A stretch of DNA of 64,000 nt from Pyrocephalus nanus (taxonomy: Eukaryota; Chordata; Aves; Passeriformes; Tyrannidae). Position numbers and translations under genes: made by a program. A model generated the notes under the pieces. It worked only from the letters and a program-made list of their open reading frames with translations, had not been told where the DNA came from and did not search any database. This document shows, piece by piece, positions 1 to 14,500 of the stretch (position 1 is its first letter; every line of letters starts with the position of its first letter). The stretch lies in contig CM076259.1 in the NCBI GenBank assembly GCA_038380795.1, positions 58,423,938-58,487,937 of the forward strand, written 5' to 3'.

Positions 1-3000
1 CCTAAATGTTACAAGTGTTTCCTGAAGCTGAAAGTTTTGTGTACTTCTTCAGGATCAGGTGTCCCAAAGGAGGTCTGCATTGCATAGATGGAGGAATAAG
101 AAGCACCCAGACTTTCAGCTTTTTGTTTTTTCCAGTCTAAGTATTGATGCTAGATGACTTTTGACTATTGAATGATTCTTCTGTGTTAGCTTTCTCTTAC
201 ATTTGTATTCAGGAGCTTTCTGAGACAGATGAATCTGAGTAGGTTAAATTCCTATGGAACTTCTATTTTTCTAGTACCCATCTGCTGTAATTACTAAGTA
301 AGTACCCATTAGTTTCTTAGAGAAGCCTCATTAGGTCACCTACTGGAAACTGAAAAACTGTTGTCTAGTTTTTCTGTTCTAACCTTTTGTGTGAGGTTAT
401 GAAAAGGATTAGCCAGAGTTTTCCCATATGGAGAAATATTCAGCTCATGGGAGTTTCTAACTTGTAGCATCTATTGAATTATGTTTGAAGAACAAGGTCC
501 AATATGAGATGCTGGTATTTCATAAGCTTGCAGGTTTGGCACTGAGGCAGGGCTATTTTCTGAGAAAGCAGTATCCTTTTGATAAGGACACCAGTTACTG
601 TTTAGGAAAAGGTTGCAGTGGACAGTGCAGCTGCTTGAAAGAGAATAAAGTTACTTTGATTCAAGTAATTGAACTGTGAATAGCTAGTTTTTAAAAAGTT
701 TCAGTTCTCTTAAAAAAAACCCAAACAAACAACAAAACAACCCCCCAACATGCAAATATTTAGCTTCTGGCATGTATGATTATTTGGCATTCTCTAAGGA
801 GGAAACAGTCAAAGTGGTTTTCTAAAGCATCAATCTCTTACTACGGCAATACCCAGAGGTGATCCATTTGGTGCGTGACAGACCATTTCAGTGTTTTAGG
901 TGACACTCACTGTTTTGTGTCCTTTCTATTGCTGGTGTTGTTCAAGGCACAATATTTACCCTTTGTCTGTGTTTCAGTAGTGTTATTATGTAGGAATTTT
1001 GTAACAGTGACATCTTTTTTTATAAAAGCACATACTAGAACACATGATCTTAAAGTATTTCTGGGACTTTCCTGATGATTCGCCTGCACTAATGCATAAC
1101 TAATTTTTGTTAGTGTAAGACCACCGTTCCATCTGTGTGTGCAGATCAGTAACAGGTTTTTTGTTTGGGCAGCATTATTAGATGCACCTTGAAACTTTAC
1201 ATCTTAGTACCAGTATTCAAACTTTCCCTTTGGTCATTTGCCTTTGAGAACAGAGCAGATAATATTAAGTGTGTCCTCAGGAAATCAAAAGGTGGGGACT
1301 CAAACCTGTGTCAAATGGTAAAAATATAGATTGCTTCTCAAACTCCCTGCATGCGTAGCTTTTAACCTTTGTTTGTGCTAGAAGTGCTGGTAACATCTTC
1401 CTGAATTAAAATAGCAGCAACTGAAAAACAATACTTAAATGTAGTATCTGTAACTGATAAGTTATGCTGAATTCTTTAAAAAAGTTATTGACACAGCTAA
1501 AGTCTAACAACTTTATAGTAAACTACAGTAGTTCAGTTCATTTTCTTCCAGTTCTTTCACTGAAGAAGGAAATACAGTATTAGCATTTGGAAGGTTGTTA
1601 TTTAAACAGAAGTTTACTATAAAATATTTTGCCCAACTGATGTAATAGTATGATATAGAATCAGTGTAATAATTTAGCTTCCATAAAAGAACCAGAGAAT
1701 TTAAGCCTTTTATTTGAAAAATTTGCATCCCTGCTTTGTGCTAGTGGGCTATTTATTTTCCATTATGTATTTCACCTCACCTTTGTTACGTATGTTTTTT
1801 AAAAACCTTTCTGTGTTGCTTTTCTCCCTACTTTTATTCCTTCATCATTTAATTCAACTTACTCTTCATGGAGTTATAGCAAAAAAAAATTCAATTAAGG
1901 TTCAGGCTATAGCCCTGACATTCCATTTTGGAGCCCCATATTATGATTCTTATCTCTGATAGGCCTGTTTTGTTCTGTCTAAAGAAAAATTTCTGTGGCA
2001 GGAGTCACTTCATGTATGGCATAGCATGTAGCACAGGTCTCCATTGGATGACTGGCCCATAGGTGCCACTGGGATAGCTACAAGTGGTGATAAAGGAATT
2101 CTAGTCATCAGCCATTTACCTAGAAGACAATAACTTTGTTAGATGTTCTATTTCAAAGGAGGACACAAAATGTTTCTCAGTATAATCAGATAAATAAAAA
2201 TTAGTTTCTCACTGAAAAAGGAATTCAGAATTGGTGTTCAAGTGAATTGCATTCCTGTTACTTATAGTTTAAAAAGAAATGAAGGTGTGTTTGCATTATA
2301 TTTATTCCAGTCTCAGTTTGTATTTCTCAAGTACCCATTTTAATTATTTTAAGTATTTGAAAGTATTTAAGTATTTTAAAGTTAATTTACAAAACTGTCC
2401 TTTCTCATGGAAACAAACTGCACAGAAATGGGGAAAAAAAGCATTATGATCTCTGTGAAGTCTTTGCTTCAAGTAGTACAAAGTGTGAAAGATGCTTTCT
2501 TAACTTTCAGGATTATTACTCTTGGCAGGATTCTGTACTGATTTGTGAGCATGTGCGGTTTTACTCTTTACATAGGGTATAGGTGGAAAAACAAGCACTT
2601 CACTTGTCTATAAATGGGGAAAGTTAAAGCCCATTTTTCTCTCCTTGGATTCCTGCTGCTTAGCTCATTATTCTTCTGTAATGAAATGAAATATGTGTAG
2701 GTAGTGAACTATGAAAAGGTTGGGATTTTAATTTTGATTATTTAAGAGGCTTCTGAAACTGGTGGCCCCAGTTTTGGAATTGGCTCCAGTCTTGTAATAA
2801 GAAACGTGAGATTTGTTCATTACTTCAGTTACGCTTTTGTAATAACTTAAGAAAATAATTGGAACTGTTTTCCTCAAGTAATTGTTTGAAATCACCTTGT
2901 TGTCAGTGTCATAGTATTTCCAGATACTTCAGCCTAATCCTTAGAAGTCATGAAGAAGGCTGTAGCTTTTAGAAATAATAAAATATTATTGCCTTTGGCA

Positions 3001-5521
3001 ATGGTGACTTGAGAATACAGTCAATAGTAGCAAATTCAAAGACAGATTTTGCTGCTAAATTTGCAGTTAATATGGACATAGAAATTAGGGTTCCTATTTC
3101 CAGATACTTTGCTCCCTGAAGCAGCACATGAACCTGGAATTGTTTTCTTAAATTACTAGCAATAGGCTATAGCATAAGTATAAAAAGGAAGGGAAAAAGA
3201 TTGAGTAATCATGAGAAACAAAGATAGTGTTGTTTTCATCACAGATGTCTGTAATAACCCAACTAACTCATTTGAATTACTTTTTTTTAGCTGTTGCTTT
3301 TGCTGAATACTTGTTTCAAAATTTATTGTTCATAGTAACTTTCAGAATGGCAGTTATAGTGTGTTTTCTTGAACTGTAAAAACCAAAGTCACTGCAGAGT
3401 TCTGAATTTGGAAGAACTTGACAAATTCTAAAACACAATGGCAGTTTGGTATTCTCCATCTCCTCAATACTCAGAGTATTTGATTTCACTGTAGCAGTGA
3501 ATCAACATGTAAGCTGATTGAAGACCCTCGTACAAGGATGCCCCTGGTCTGTCCACTGCCCGTTCCCCCCGATGAGGTAACGAATAATTTGGCCTGGGTA
3601 CGCTGAGGTGGAATAGGGAGGAAATCACTCGTAACCCGCTCACAGCTGCTCACATTCACCCAGAACAGGGACCAGGTACATGTGGCTCAGAAGTGGTGGT
3701 GCCATTGGTTTAGGTGGTAGCATGGTCTTTGTCTGGTTGTGAAACCATACTCCTGAGTGTGCAGTAATGGAAACACTTTTATGTGGAGTTTGGTGGTGGG
3801 GTGTGCTTTTAAAGAAAGGAAGGGGTCTTTCTCCCTTTACACACAGTTCACTTGCATCTAGCAAAGCTAGCTGGTCTCAGAGGAGAGGTTACTAGCATCC
3901 AGATGAGAATCACTTTGGAAGTACTTGCAAGTTGCAGTGAAAAGCAGCTGTTGCATATACACACTGCAAGCATGCTACCTGAAGCAGATGCTTCTGCTTT
4001 TAACCTAATTTTAGAGAAGACGATCTTCAAATACTTTCTGAGGTTGATGATGATTTCTTTCAGCAAACAGGTGTCTGAGGCAGGCCGGAGGACAGCTTAA
4101 TGGACAAAGGCAAATAAATGCATTTACTTGTGACTTCTTCACGTTCTTTTATAAGTTTGTAGTTATTTGAAGTCTTGTAACGTTTTATACTTCATGAGAT
4201 TTTGCTACCAAAACCCACTTCTGAGATTTGCTCAGAGCTGTCCAGAATGTGTGATTATACATTTTATTATACTTTTGAGACACTTACACTGACTGTGTGC
4301 GACTTGGATACGTTGCCTCCTCTGTTCTCTTTGACACAGTATGTTTGGCATTTCATGCCAATTGTTCTGAATTAGATAAATAAAGTAGTATCCTTCAAAT
4401 TGTATACTTCGATCTTCTAGAACAAGGTTTATTCCCTTACCCTTCTGTCCCAAAATGTATCTTGAAGTGGATGCATGCATTGTCAATATGAGCTTTTTTA
4501 AAATTTTGCTCTCTCTCTACAATTTTATTTTACTCTTGGAACCAACTTTTTATGTATAGGATCATCTTACTTTTAACCATGAAACTTGTAATTTTTTACC
4601 GTCTGGAGGTTTCACCTAATTGGTGAATGTAGCCATTATCCTGCAATGCTTATAGTCAGATCTTATTTTTTAAGTCCCTTATGTATTTTGAGTATATATA
4701 CATAGATCATATTTCTTCCTTTAGTAGTGTTCATATGAGGCTGGTTGGTTACTTGCAGGATATGGCAGGCATGTTTAGAAGGTAGCTGCAAAACAGGTTG
4801 AGCATTTCATAAAATGTTTAAAATTACTAAGTGGCATTTTGAGCAAAGGACCTGGTATTGGAATAGTTGATTGTAATGAAATGCACAAATACTATCACTT
4901 GTATTTACTGTAAATGTCAGACTTGTGTAGTGTGAGCTAAAAAATGAATGGGTAAATTTTTAGAAACCATATTGTTGACAAGGTCTGATTTCAGAAAGTA
5001 TTAGCCTTAAATCAGTTATTATATAGATTTTTATGTCAAAAGATGCAGTCCATGTTCTAGGCAACAATACCTTTCAACCAAAACAAAAATCATTAATAGT
5101 ACACATCAACCTGCCAGAAAACCATAGAAGTCTCTGCTGTATTTTGTTGCTGTGGGAAGTTCATGGAGTCTTTTTCAGATCAACTTTGTTTAACTGACTC
5201 AGTTTCAGTGCTTCAAAATGAATAGCATAAATTAAGTTGTACTTTGGAATTTTTGTTAAAGAGGGTATTAAACAAATGTACTTGGTTATTTTCTGCCATA
5301 AACTGCCCAAGATTACCCTGTTATTCTGCCTCATCACCACTAAAATGAGTGATCAAAGATAGCTTGTGAAAGGTGAAGTAAACTGAGGAGAGATGCATCC
5401 ATTTTTAATCAAATTTAGTTATTTTTATGTAGTTTCTCTAATTTGCTCAAGTGTTCAATATGTTAGTTTCTTTTAAAATAATAGTAAAGCATAACTTAAG
5501 CACATATTTTTTTATATGTAG
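1..5521 (+). other. NAA16 intron (upstream of first visible exon)
   Basis: No NAA16 exon could be found here: nothing on the + strand reads as the segment expected just before VSTIQELV. The stretch is AT-rich with short A/C-rich runs (about 712-750). A less AT-rich block at about 3520-4110 has an 83-codon open frame on + (3852-4100, no ATG start) and overlapping minus-strand frames, none recognised. It is most likely one large intron. Confidence 0.7.
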
Positions 5522-5594
5522 GTATCTACAATCCAGGAACTTGTTACTGGCTATGAAGCCTCTTTGAAAACTTGTGACCTTTTTAGTACATGTG
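5522..5594 (+). CDS. NAA16: NAA16 exon a (first exon in window)
   Basis: The acceptor AG is at 5520-5521 and the donor GTAAGT begins at 5595. The exon gives 24 codons plus one base and reads [20 protein letters not shown] onward, matching the segment just before the [11 protein letters not shown] core of NAA16. It is short and was recognised by homology and splice sites rather than by an open frame. A run of 16 A (5688-5703) lies in the following 244-nt intron. Confidence 0.9.
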
Positions 5595-8500
5595 GTAAGT
5601 TTCTATGTTCTTATATTAATTACCCTGTAATTACTAATACTGTTCATGGAAATTATGAAGAACTGTTCAGGTGCTGATACTTTTTGCAAAAAAAAAAAAA
5701 AAAGTTATATTACATTCTAGTAAATGAACTCATTACAGGAAATGTTTGCTGAATTTGCCAAGCTATCTTTTTTGTGTTTGTTTTCAAATGCAGTCTTCAG
5801 CCTTGCCAGTTATTGTAACCTTTTTGGTTTTGTTGCAGAAAATGGAGAGAAAGAGCCCCCAACAACACTGCTTTGGGTTCGGTATTTCCTGGCACAGCAC
5901 TTTGACAAACTTGGCCAGTGTTCTTTGGCCTTGGATTACATCAATGCTGCAATTGCAAGCACTCCAACATTAATAGAACTATTCTATTTAAAAGCAAAAA
6001 TTTACAAGGTAAAAAGTGAATGTGGACATGTGGAGTACTTTGTTTATGAAAAAAAAATCAACCCATCAAACTGGTGTGAATGTGTGGATTGTGTTTCAGT
6101 TAGCAGTGGTTTTGGGCATCAGTTTTCATGTGGATTTGTTTTTCAAACAAATTTGTTTTTCAAACAAATGTTTGTCCTGTCCTGTCAAGAAGAGAATGAA
6201 AACCCTTTTGTTTGGGCTTTGTGAAGCCAGTCACAACTTACAGCAAATTGTCATTCTGAAAAAAATTCTAAGAGTGGGGGGAGTGAACAATAATACTGGC
6301 TTTTTGCTACTTCTGACAAAAATACCAGTAACTAGAGATTTTGGGAGTTGGTCAAGAGTAGGTTAATACTGAAAGTTAACTATTTAATTTCTCCCTAACA
6401 GCATGTAGGTAACATAAAAGAAGCTGCCAAATGGATGGATGAAGCACAGTCTTTGGATACTGCAGACAGATTTATCAATTCTAAATGTGCTAAATACATG
6501 CTGCGAGCAAATATGGTGAAGGATGCAGAGGAGATGTGCTCTAAATTCACAAGGGCAAGTATATTGCTTTAATTAAGAGAGGTTTTGCTTGCCTCTGCTG
6601 GTTAATTTTTTTACTCATAACTTCTTGACCCAGGTAAATTATTTTATTCATGTCCATTTTTAATTTAACGTTCTTACACTTAGTGGTGAAGAACTATATA
6701 GTATCATAGAATGGTTTGTATTGGAAAAGGTCTTTTAAAGATTGAATAGTCCAACTCCACTACCATGTGTATGGAGATATTTGATTAAATCAGGTTGCTC
6801 AGAGCTGCATCCAACCTAGTCTTGAACACTTCCAGGGACAGGCCATCCACAAATTCCTTTGTCCTGTCTCTACTGACCCTGGTGAAACGTCTCTTCCTGT
6901 TGTCTTACGAATCTTCTTTATATATTGACAGGCTCCTGTAAGGTCTCCCTGGAGCCTGCTCTTCTCCAGGGTGAACAACCCCAACTCCCTCAGCTTTTTG
7001 TCACAGCACAGGTGTTGCAGCCTTCTGATTTTTCATGGCCTCTCTCTGAACCTGCTGTAATAGACCTGTGTCCCTCTTGTGCTGGGGGCTCCACAGATGG
7101 ATGCAGTACTCGAGCTGTATAGACCCAGTAAATACATAAAAAAAGGTTGATCAAAGGTAGCTGTCCAGAAATACTTTTTGTCATACTTCTAAGTACATCT
7201 CTGGAAATGCATCTGATGGGTGCATTTGCGAAACCTACTGTTTCCTGTTAGTACCATCTGATCTGAGCGAACTGCACAGGATGATTTAGCATTAACGTAA
7301 ATTAATTTAGACTTGAACATTTAATTAATTTCAGCTAGTATTACCAACAAAAACTTTGTTAAAACAAGGTCTGTCCTTAAAAGATGGGATAACTATTTTT
7401 GACACTGAACAAAATTTGGATTCCTAAAGACCAGATCTCCATATCATTTTTGTAACTAAATATAAAGACAACTCATCATGTATGCTTGTCAGAAGTGTTA
7501 AAAACAGTGACCTTTACCATAGGTATCTGGAAAGATTGGATAAATTTCATCCTAAATAATTAAATGTTGTGAGTTTGACTTGGTCTTCTTTCTGTTATAA
7601 AGACTGTTCTGAAAACTTGGTGGGTAGTGTTCATGATATGTGCAATGTTTTTCCAGTTTACTTATTCTCATCTAGAGCATTGAAACTAGAAGGTCTCAAT
7701 CCTGGATTTTTTTTTTCTTGTCAAAATATCAAGTATAAATCTAATTTCATTTATTTAGACTAACAAGTTCTAAGAAACTTACAATTACTCATACTACACA
7801 GTAAAGCAGTAAATATACTGGTGGGTTTTTAGACTGGTGGATGCCACTTGCCTGACAGGAAGAAGCAGCTAAAGTTGTTGCTCAACTTTAGGAATTTTTT
7901 AAAATAATGTTGTTTCTGCCCTTAATTTGTGAAAGTAAGACTGTGTATACAAACATGAGGTAACCTTATAAATCTGTTGAGACATTACTCTTCAGATAAT
8001 TGGGTTTTTTTAATAATTTCAATTTATTCCTTTCTATCTTGGGGAGCATAGAATTATCACAAGTATTAGGCACGGAGCGTTTTTCTGTTTTCTGTTGTAT
8101 TCCAAGTAGTTGAAGGATTGATTGTTTGCTACTCATGGCCTGAAACTAGCCATAGTTGAAAGAAGCAGCTGGTAAACTATAGGAGCAAAAAGTGATAATG
8201 ACACTTCTTTCAGGAAGGAACTTCTGCTATGGAAAACCTTAATGAGATGCAGTGTATGTGGTTCCAGACTGAATGTGCTGCAGCTTATCAAAGGCTAGGG
8301 AAGTATGGTGATGCCTTGAAAAAATGTCATGAAGTAGAAAGGGTAAGTGGGTGCAAACGCCATCAATTGCTTCCTCAGTATTTCTTATAAACTAATGAAG
8401 ATATTTGTTGATGTAATCAGCATGATTTTATATGCTATAGAAGCATGTAAATCTTCTAGTATATTGACTTCTAAAAACAAGTTTAGTACTTGATTTATTG

Positions 8501-11500
8501 TAACAGATGTCATCTCTAGCCATTACATGAAAGACTATTATTCGAAGTGAAAAGGTTTCAATATAAATACCATGTCTCCAAACTATACAACTATTCATAC
8601 ATTAACTTTATGCTGTCTCCTGACAATTGTATTTTCAATCAGAACAATCATATTTCACTTGGCTCTTAGAGTACATAAGTCTGAGCAATCACATTATAGT
8701 TTTTGTTAACAAAGATTTCCTCTCCCGATAGGTTCTTTTGGACAGACATTTCTATGTCTGTTAAATATTGCCTGTGAGTAATATGAGTTGTAACTTTATA
8801 CACCTCTATCTAATAAAAAAAGTATATTAAACAAGGGATGAGTATATGAGTGTCTTTTTTTTTTCCTTGAAGCATTTTTTTGAGATAACAGATGATCAAT
8901 TTGACTTTCACACATACTGCATGAGAAAGATGACTCTTCGTGCCTATGTAGACCTCTTGAGATTAGAAGATGTGCTCAGGAAACATGCCTTCTACTTCAA
9001 AGCTGCTCGATCAGCGATTGAAATCTACTTGAAGCTCCATGATAATCCTCTTACCAATGAAAGCAAAGAACAGGAAGTGAATTCAGGTATCCAAATTGTA
9101 ATGGAGGCTCAAATGTGTATTGCAAGTGAAAGCTTATTAAGCTAAGTAATTTATGTGTTATAGAGTAAATAGAATGCATGATTTTCCTCTTTTCTGTCAC
9201 AATAACTGAAAAGAGATCGTAGATAGCATGCTGCAGCTTTCTTCTCTCTGTTCTCCCCTCTTCACTTCATAAAACTAGTACATGAATTAACTTAGCTGTA
9301 GTTGGAATACTTGGGGAGGACTGGCATTTTAAGAGGAAAAATCAGATTCAGTTCAGCCATTAGATAAATGTTATAAACCAATGAATTATGAAACAATAGA
9401 TTTTGTGGGAAAGAAATCTAAACTGTAAGAATTTAATTCTGATTAAATGTATTTAATTTATTACATAGTAATACTAGTTAACGCTGCATTAACTTTTATA
9501 ATTTTTCACATAACTTCAGGGCCAAAGAACACATGGATAAGTGTATTAGCAATATTTGTGCATTTAAGAAATTATTGAAAACTAGCATTAAATGGAAAGC
9601 AGACTTTTTTAGGAAGCCGGTAGGGTTGGTTTGGAAATTTAAGGATTCGATGACAAATTACTTGGATGTTTTTTTACTTGGAAGATAAATATTGCTTTTC
9701 CTTTAGTGGAATTGCATCTATTGTCAGTACTGCAGTGGCTGTTGACTAAAATAGTAAAATGAATGTTTAGCTTCCCTTTGCAAAGGCAAGAATATTTGAC
9801 ACAGGAAAAAGTGAAGCTAAACCAAAAATTCCACTTGATACTGCAAATACAATCTTACCTTTAATTCAGAGGTGAATAGCAAGTTTTTCCATACCTGATT
9901 ATGTATAATGAAGTAAATATAATAAGAAGCACCTTTTCAAAGTTGGACTTGGGACTTTTTTTCTCTCCAACTTTGTTTCTGTTTATAATATAAGATTAGT
10001 GTGTGACAGGCTCTTCACAGCAATATGTCACAGAAAGAAAGGTGGGTAGTGTCTAAGAAGTCACATTAATTCATTTGCCTGCTGTGCATTGGGATTGAGT
10101 AGGCTTGTCTGTGGGGTAAGGCAGCACTGCGTGAATGGGGTAAAAAGAACACTTGCTTCCCTGTCTCTGATTGGTGGCTGACCCCAGCGGGGAGGTCAGG
10201 GTGCTATAGCCATGAAAACAATATCCCTCAGGAGCTGATTTTTCTGTGCCTTCCTACATTCTTAGCACAAATCCTATTCTTGGTGAAATTCCACAGTAAA
10301 CAGAGTGGAAACGACAGTATTATTCTGGCTAAATGATCACTTCCATTTAGCTATCCCATGGCATTTGCAGAAAATAAATGCAATTATCATGGCTGTATGT
10401 TGTGCAGACACTTAAATGAAAAATAACAAGCATGTTTTAAGATGGAATGTAAATTCGTCTGGATGTTTCTAGATGGCACTGGAAGTAACATGAGTTAAGA
10501 CATTGGCAATGGTTTTCAAGGGTAGTGCTGAGCTCCAATACTGACTAAGTTAAAACTTGTCACAGATGTAACAGCTTTATGTAGCTGACTTCAAATCGTT
10601 GAGGCTTTTGTAATAGCTCTGTAACAGAAAATATGCAAGAGCGAGTGGTGTGTTGGGCTGTAAATAGTCATCCAGCGGTAACGTTGGTCTAATGTGATGG
10701 TGATACTCTGGGAAGTACTGGTATTTGTGGAAATCACTGTGAAAGTTTGCAATTTTGAGATGGGGAGGAGCATAATGATACGTCTGAGTTGTTTGAGGGA
10801 AACAAGATTTTTAATTAAATACTGTTAACATAAATTATGTTACCTTAATTTGTAGAAAATCTCTCAGCCAAAGAATTGAAGAAAATGCTTAGTAAGCAAA
10901 GAAGAGCACAGAAGAAAGCAAAACTTGAAGAAGAAAGAAAGCATGCAGAAAGAGAACGACAACAAAAAAATCAAAAGAAAAAGCGAGATGAAGAGGAGGA
11001 GGAAACTAGTGGACCTAGGGAAGAGCTAGTTCCTGAAAAACTGGAAAGGGTTAGCATGGTCTTTCATGTTAAACTCATGTGATTATCATAAAAAGCCTAT
11101 GATAGGGTTTACTGTCAGGTTCTAAAAGAATCTAGGTGTTTTCATAAAATCATATTTGCTTGCAAAAAAACTTTTTTTGTAGTCTACCTCTATTTACGCT
11201 AAAGAAAAGTAGTTTTTTTCCTCGAAAAATCCAAGTTCTATGTTAATAATATTGTTAATTTCCTTAAATCTCAGGGATTTTTTGAAACAATATAATCCAT
11301 TAAAATAGATACTGACAAGAAGATGTTTTTTGCCTGAAGAAATCTGGTTTTCATGCAGTGAATAGAGTAAAAAGTAACAAATTATTGCAGTTTACAAAAT
11401 TTGAAGACACGAGCTAATATTTCTTTAAACACAAAAACTACCTTCTTTATAGTTTCAAGCTTGTTGTCTAAGGTGGTTGTACTTAATTTTCCTAAATGTG

Positions 11501-14500
11501 AAATACTCACTGATTAAATGGCAAAAGCAGTGCCAGAGTTATCAGTGATGCTGTCCTTGTTAACATGAAATCACGAGTAAACACTTTTAAATCTTGCTGT
11601 TTCAATAAAAATGTTGTGATCCAGTTTAATTCAGAAAGCTAGCTTTGGTTCACCTTTGGCCTGTAATTATTTAAATGGTCTGAATAACAGAAACTGTCAG
11701 GGGTGGGTTTTGACATTTATTTTAAGCTTTAAATTTCACTGTGTTTTATTAAAACAGGTAGAAAATCCATTAGAAGAAGCCATTAAGTTCCTTATACCAC
11801 TTAAGAATCTTATTGGAGATGAAATAGAAACACATTTATTAGCATTTGAAATATATTTTAGAAAAGGTAAAGTACTGCTTAATTTTATTTTTGCTCTACA
11901 ACATTTTAATCCTTCAGTGCAGCCAGAGTGTAGCTTAAAATGATCTGGAATAAATACTTAACTGACTAAAGCTGAGGTTTGTGTCTTATCCAGTAATAAG
12001 AGGGGAAATGAGATTTTTATTTAGCCACCCTTACAACATAAGTTGTAGTACATAGTAATAAATACTGTAGAAAGATATTTGCAGTGTGATGTTTAATTAT
12101 CTAGAGGAAAACAAAGCACAGTGGATAGTATCAGTGTTGCCGGAGTTCAAGCAGCAGGCACTTCTGTTTCATTAAGCAATTTGAATGGGAAAAATAAATT
12201 TCCTTTCTAATTCTACTCAGACATTGTTGTTTCTAATGTCTGTACTAGATTTACTGAAAAAAAAAACAGTAGTTGATATAAAGAAAAAAAGTTCTGTATT
12301 CTTAATGTTGGTTTCTTAGTGTTTTGGTTTTTTCTCCTTCCCACAGGAAAGTTTCTGTTAATGTTGCAGTCTGTCAAAAGAGCTTTTGCTATCAACAGTA
12401 ATAACCCATGGCTACATGAGTGCTTGATTAAATTCTCTAAAGCTGGTATGTATGTAGGAAGTATGTATGTAATTATAAAGATATAGGAAGTTACATTCTA
12501 GAAGGACATAATTACATATTGTTTGTAACATATGCTCTTGAAACACAAACTGTTAAGAAGAAAAAAAAAACAACAAACCGGGTTTTTTCCATGGTAATAC
12601 CAAAGAAAACACAGGTTGTGCTACCCAGGGTACTGTGTATGTATTGTATTATACTCCTTCCTCCCTTAATCCACCAGGTGGACCCAGCAACTCATTTTGG
12701 CTAGATTTCACGGAGGAGTAAGTGTTCCAAAGATCCTGGAAGGTCTTTAAATTTAAAAAAAAAAAAGTAAGTGGCAGATACGGAAAGAGATTTTGACCGA
12801 AACAAAGTGTGTTACAAACTTGTAAGAGAAAGCTTACATGACAGAGCACCCTTTATGAATGTTTTGTCTATAAATGTATCAGCAATGCTCATGTTGACAT
12901 ATTTTGATCTGAGATCTCTGTTTCTGTGCACAGATCTTAAAACTAGAGATTTTCAGCTGTGATGTCTGTGGTTTCACACTTTTCTACAGTTGTTTAAATG
13001 GCTTTTTTTTTATTTATTTCCCTCTTACCTTGTGCCGTCTAGTATCTGACCAGAGTAACCTCCCAGAAATTGTGAGCAAGGTCCTAACTCAAGAAATGCA
13101 GAAAATCTTTGTTAATAAAAACTTGGAGAGTTTTAATGAAGAATTTCTCAAACACAATGCTACCTCCATTCAGCACCAGCTGTCAGGTTTGTTTAACTTT
13201 TTCATGGTCTTGAAAAGGAGATGATTTAAGTGATACAAATCCAGAATCTTTATCTGCAGCCGCTTAAGGCCATTTATTTACCAAAAAATATACATTTCCA
13301 GCAGTTAAGAAAAACTGGAAGTGTAGTTTTATCAGGTGCCTAAAGTAGTGCTAAGCTCACCTGGTTTTTAAAAGTTAGCCAAGGTCTGTTCAGAATCACT
13401 GCAAAGACTTAGTTTGAGAGGGTTGCTCATTTCTCTTAAAGGAAGGTTAGGTAACTTACCACAGACTTCCAAGGTCCATGTTTCAGGACAGCATTTTGAG
13501 AGAAATACTTGCACCGCTTTCCTGCGAGCAGGCTCCAGAATCATCCCAACTCTCCAGCCTATCCAGGTCCCTCTGCAGAGCTCTCCTGCCTTCCAGCAGG
13601 TCGACACTCTCTCCCAACTTTGTGTAGTCTGCAAATTTGCTAATGATGGACTCAATGCCCTCATCTAAATCATCAATAAAGATGTTAAACAGGACTGGGC
13701 CCAGCACTGATCCCTGGGGGACACCACTGGTGACTGGCCATCAGCTGGATGCAGCCCCATTCCCCAGCACTCTCTGGGCCCGGCCCTCCAGCCAGTTCTT
13801 AAACCAGCACAGAATGCCCCTGTCCGGCTTTTCCAGGAGTATATTATGGGAGACAGTGTCAAAGGCTTTGCTGAAGTCCAGATAGACACATCCACAGCCT
13901 TCCCCTCATCCACCAGGTGGGTCACTTGATCATAAAAGGAGATCAGGTTGCTCAGACAGGACCTGCCCTTCCTAAACCCGTGCTGGCTGGCTCTGATCCC
14001 TTGTCCATCCTGCAGGTGCTGTGTGATTGCACTTAGGATGATCTGCTCCATAGTAGCCTCCCTTGGCCTTGCTTTCTGCCATATGGACATATACTGGTCT
14101 GAATTTTTTCTGGACCATGTTCCACAATTCTTTAGTAACTGTGTTGTTCACTTACCTTGAGTACTTTTGAAAAGAATTCAGTCTGTCTCTGAGGAGACAT
14201 CTTTTACTTCCTTCTACATTTGTGGAATGGATTTCATGTAGCCTGCTGATTTAAAGGGTTTCATTGTCAGTGTACTCTGTGATACATTTCTTTACTGAAG
14301 AGCTGTCAGTCAAGTAAGGCATTTCACTTTTGCAGGAGCAGATCTCCTGTGTTACTCAATCCTTACATTTCTAATAAATTTCAGAATGGCTTTAGGTTTA
14401 TTAGTTTTCAGTTACAAATAAGGGAGGAAGATATGGTTTATTAAAGCTTGTAAGAAGTGTAACTCACATTTATTTGCAAGTTTTCAGGTTCTTTGTGTCT

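Noticed and set aside
3532..3600. Possible upstream NAA16 exon (a short stretch reading like the KGCPP motif)
   Set aside because: The frame does not continue into the expected family sequence and there is no matching splice pair.
5724..6366. Longer open frames spanning NAA16 exon b
   Set aside because: They are read-through of exon b into flanking introns or frame-shifted shadows; the splice sites at 5839 and 6008 define the real exon.
8742..8761. 8-bp hairpin (ACAGACAT / ATGTCTGT)
   Set aside because: Too short to stand out in 64 kb; no supporting context.
10000..10320. Possible solo LTR in a NAA16 intron
   Set aside because: It begins and ends loosely like an LTR, but no target-site duplication, promoter or polyadenylation layout could be supported.
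13368..14160. Open frames on + and - strands in this intron
   Set aside because: They are explained by the antisense CR1 fragment and its shadows; no host gene.
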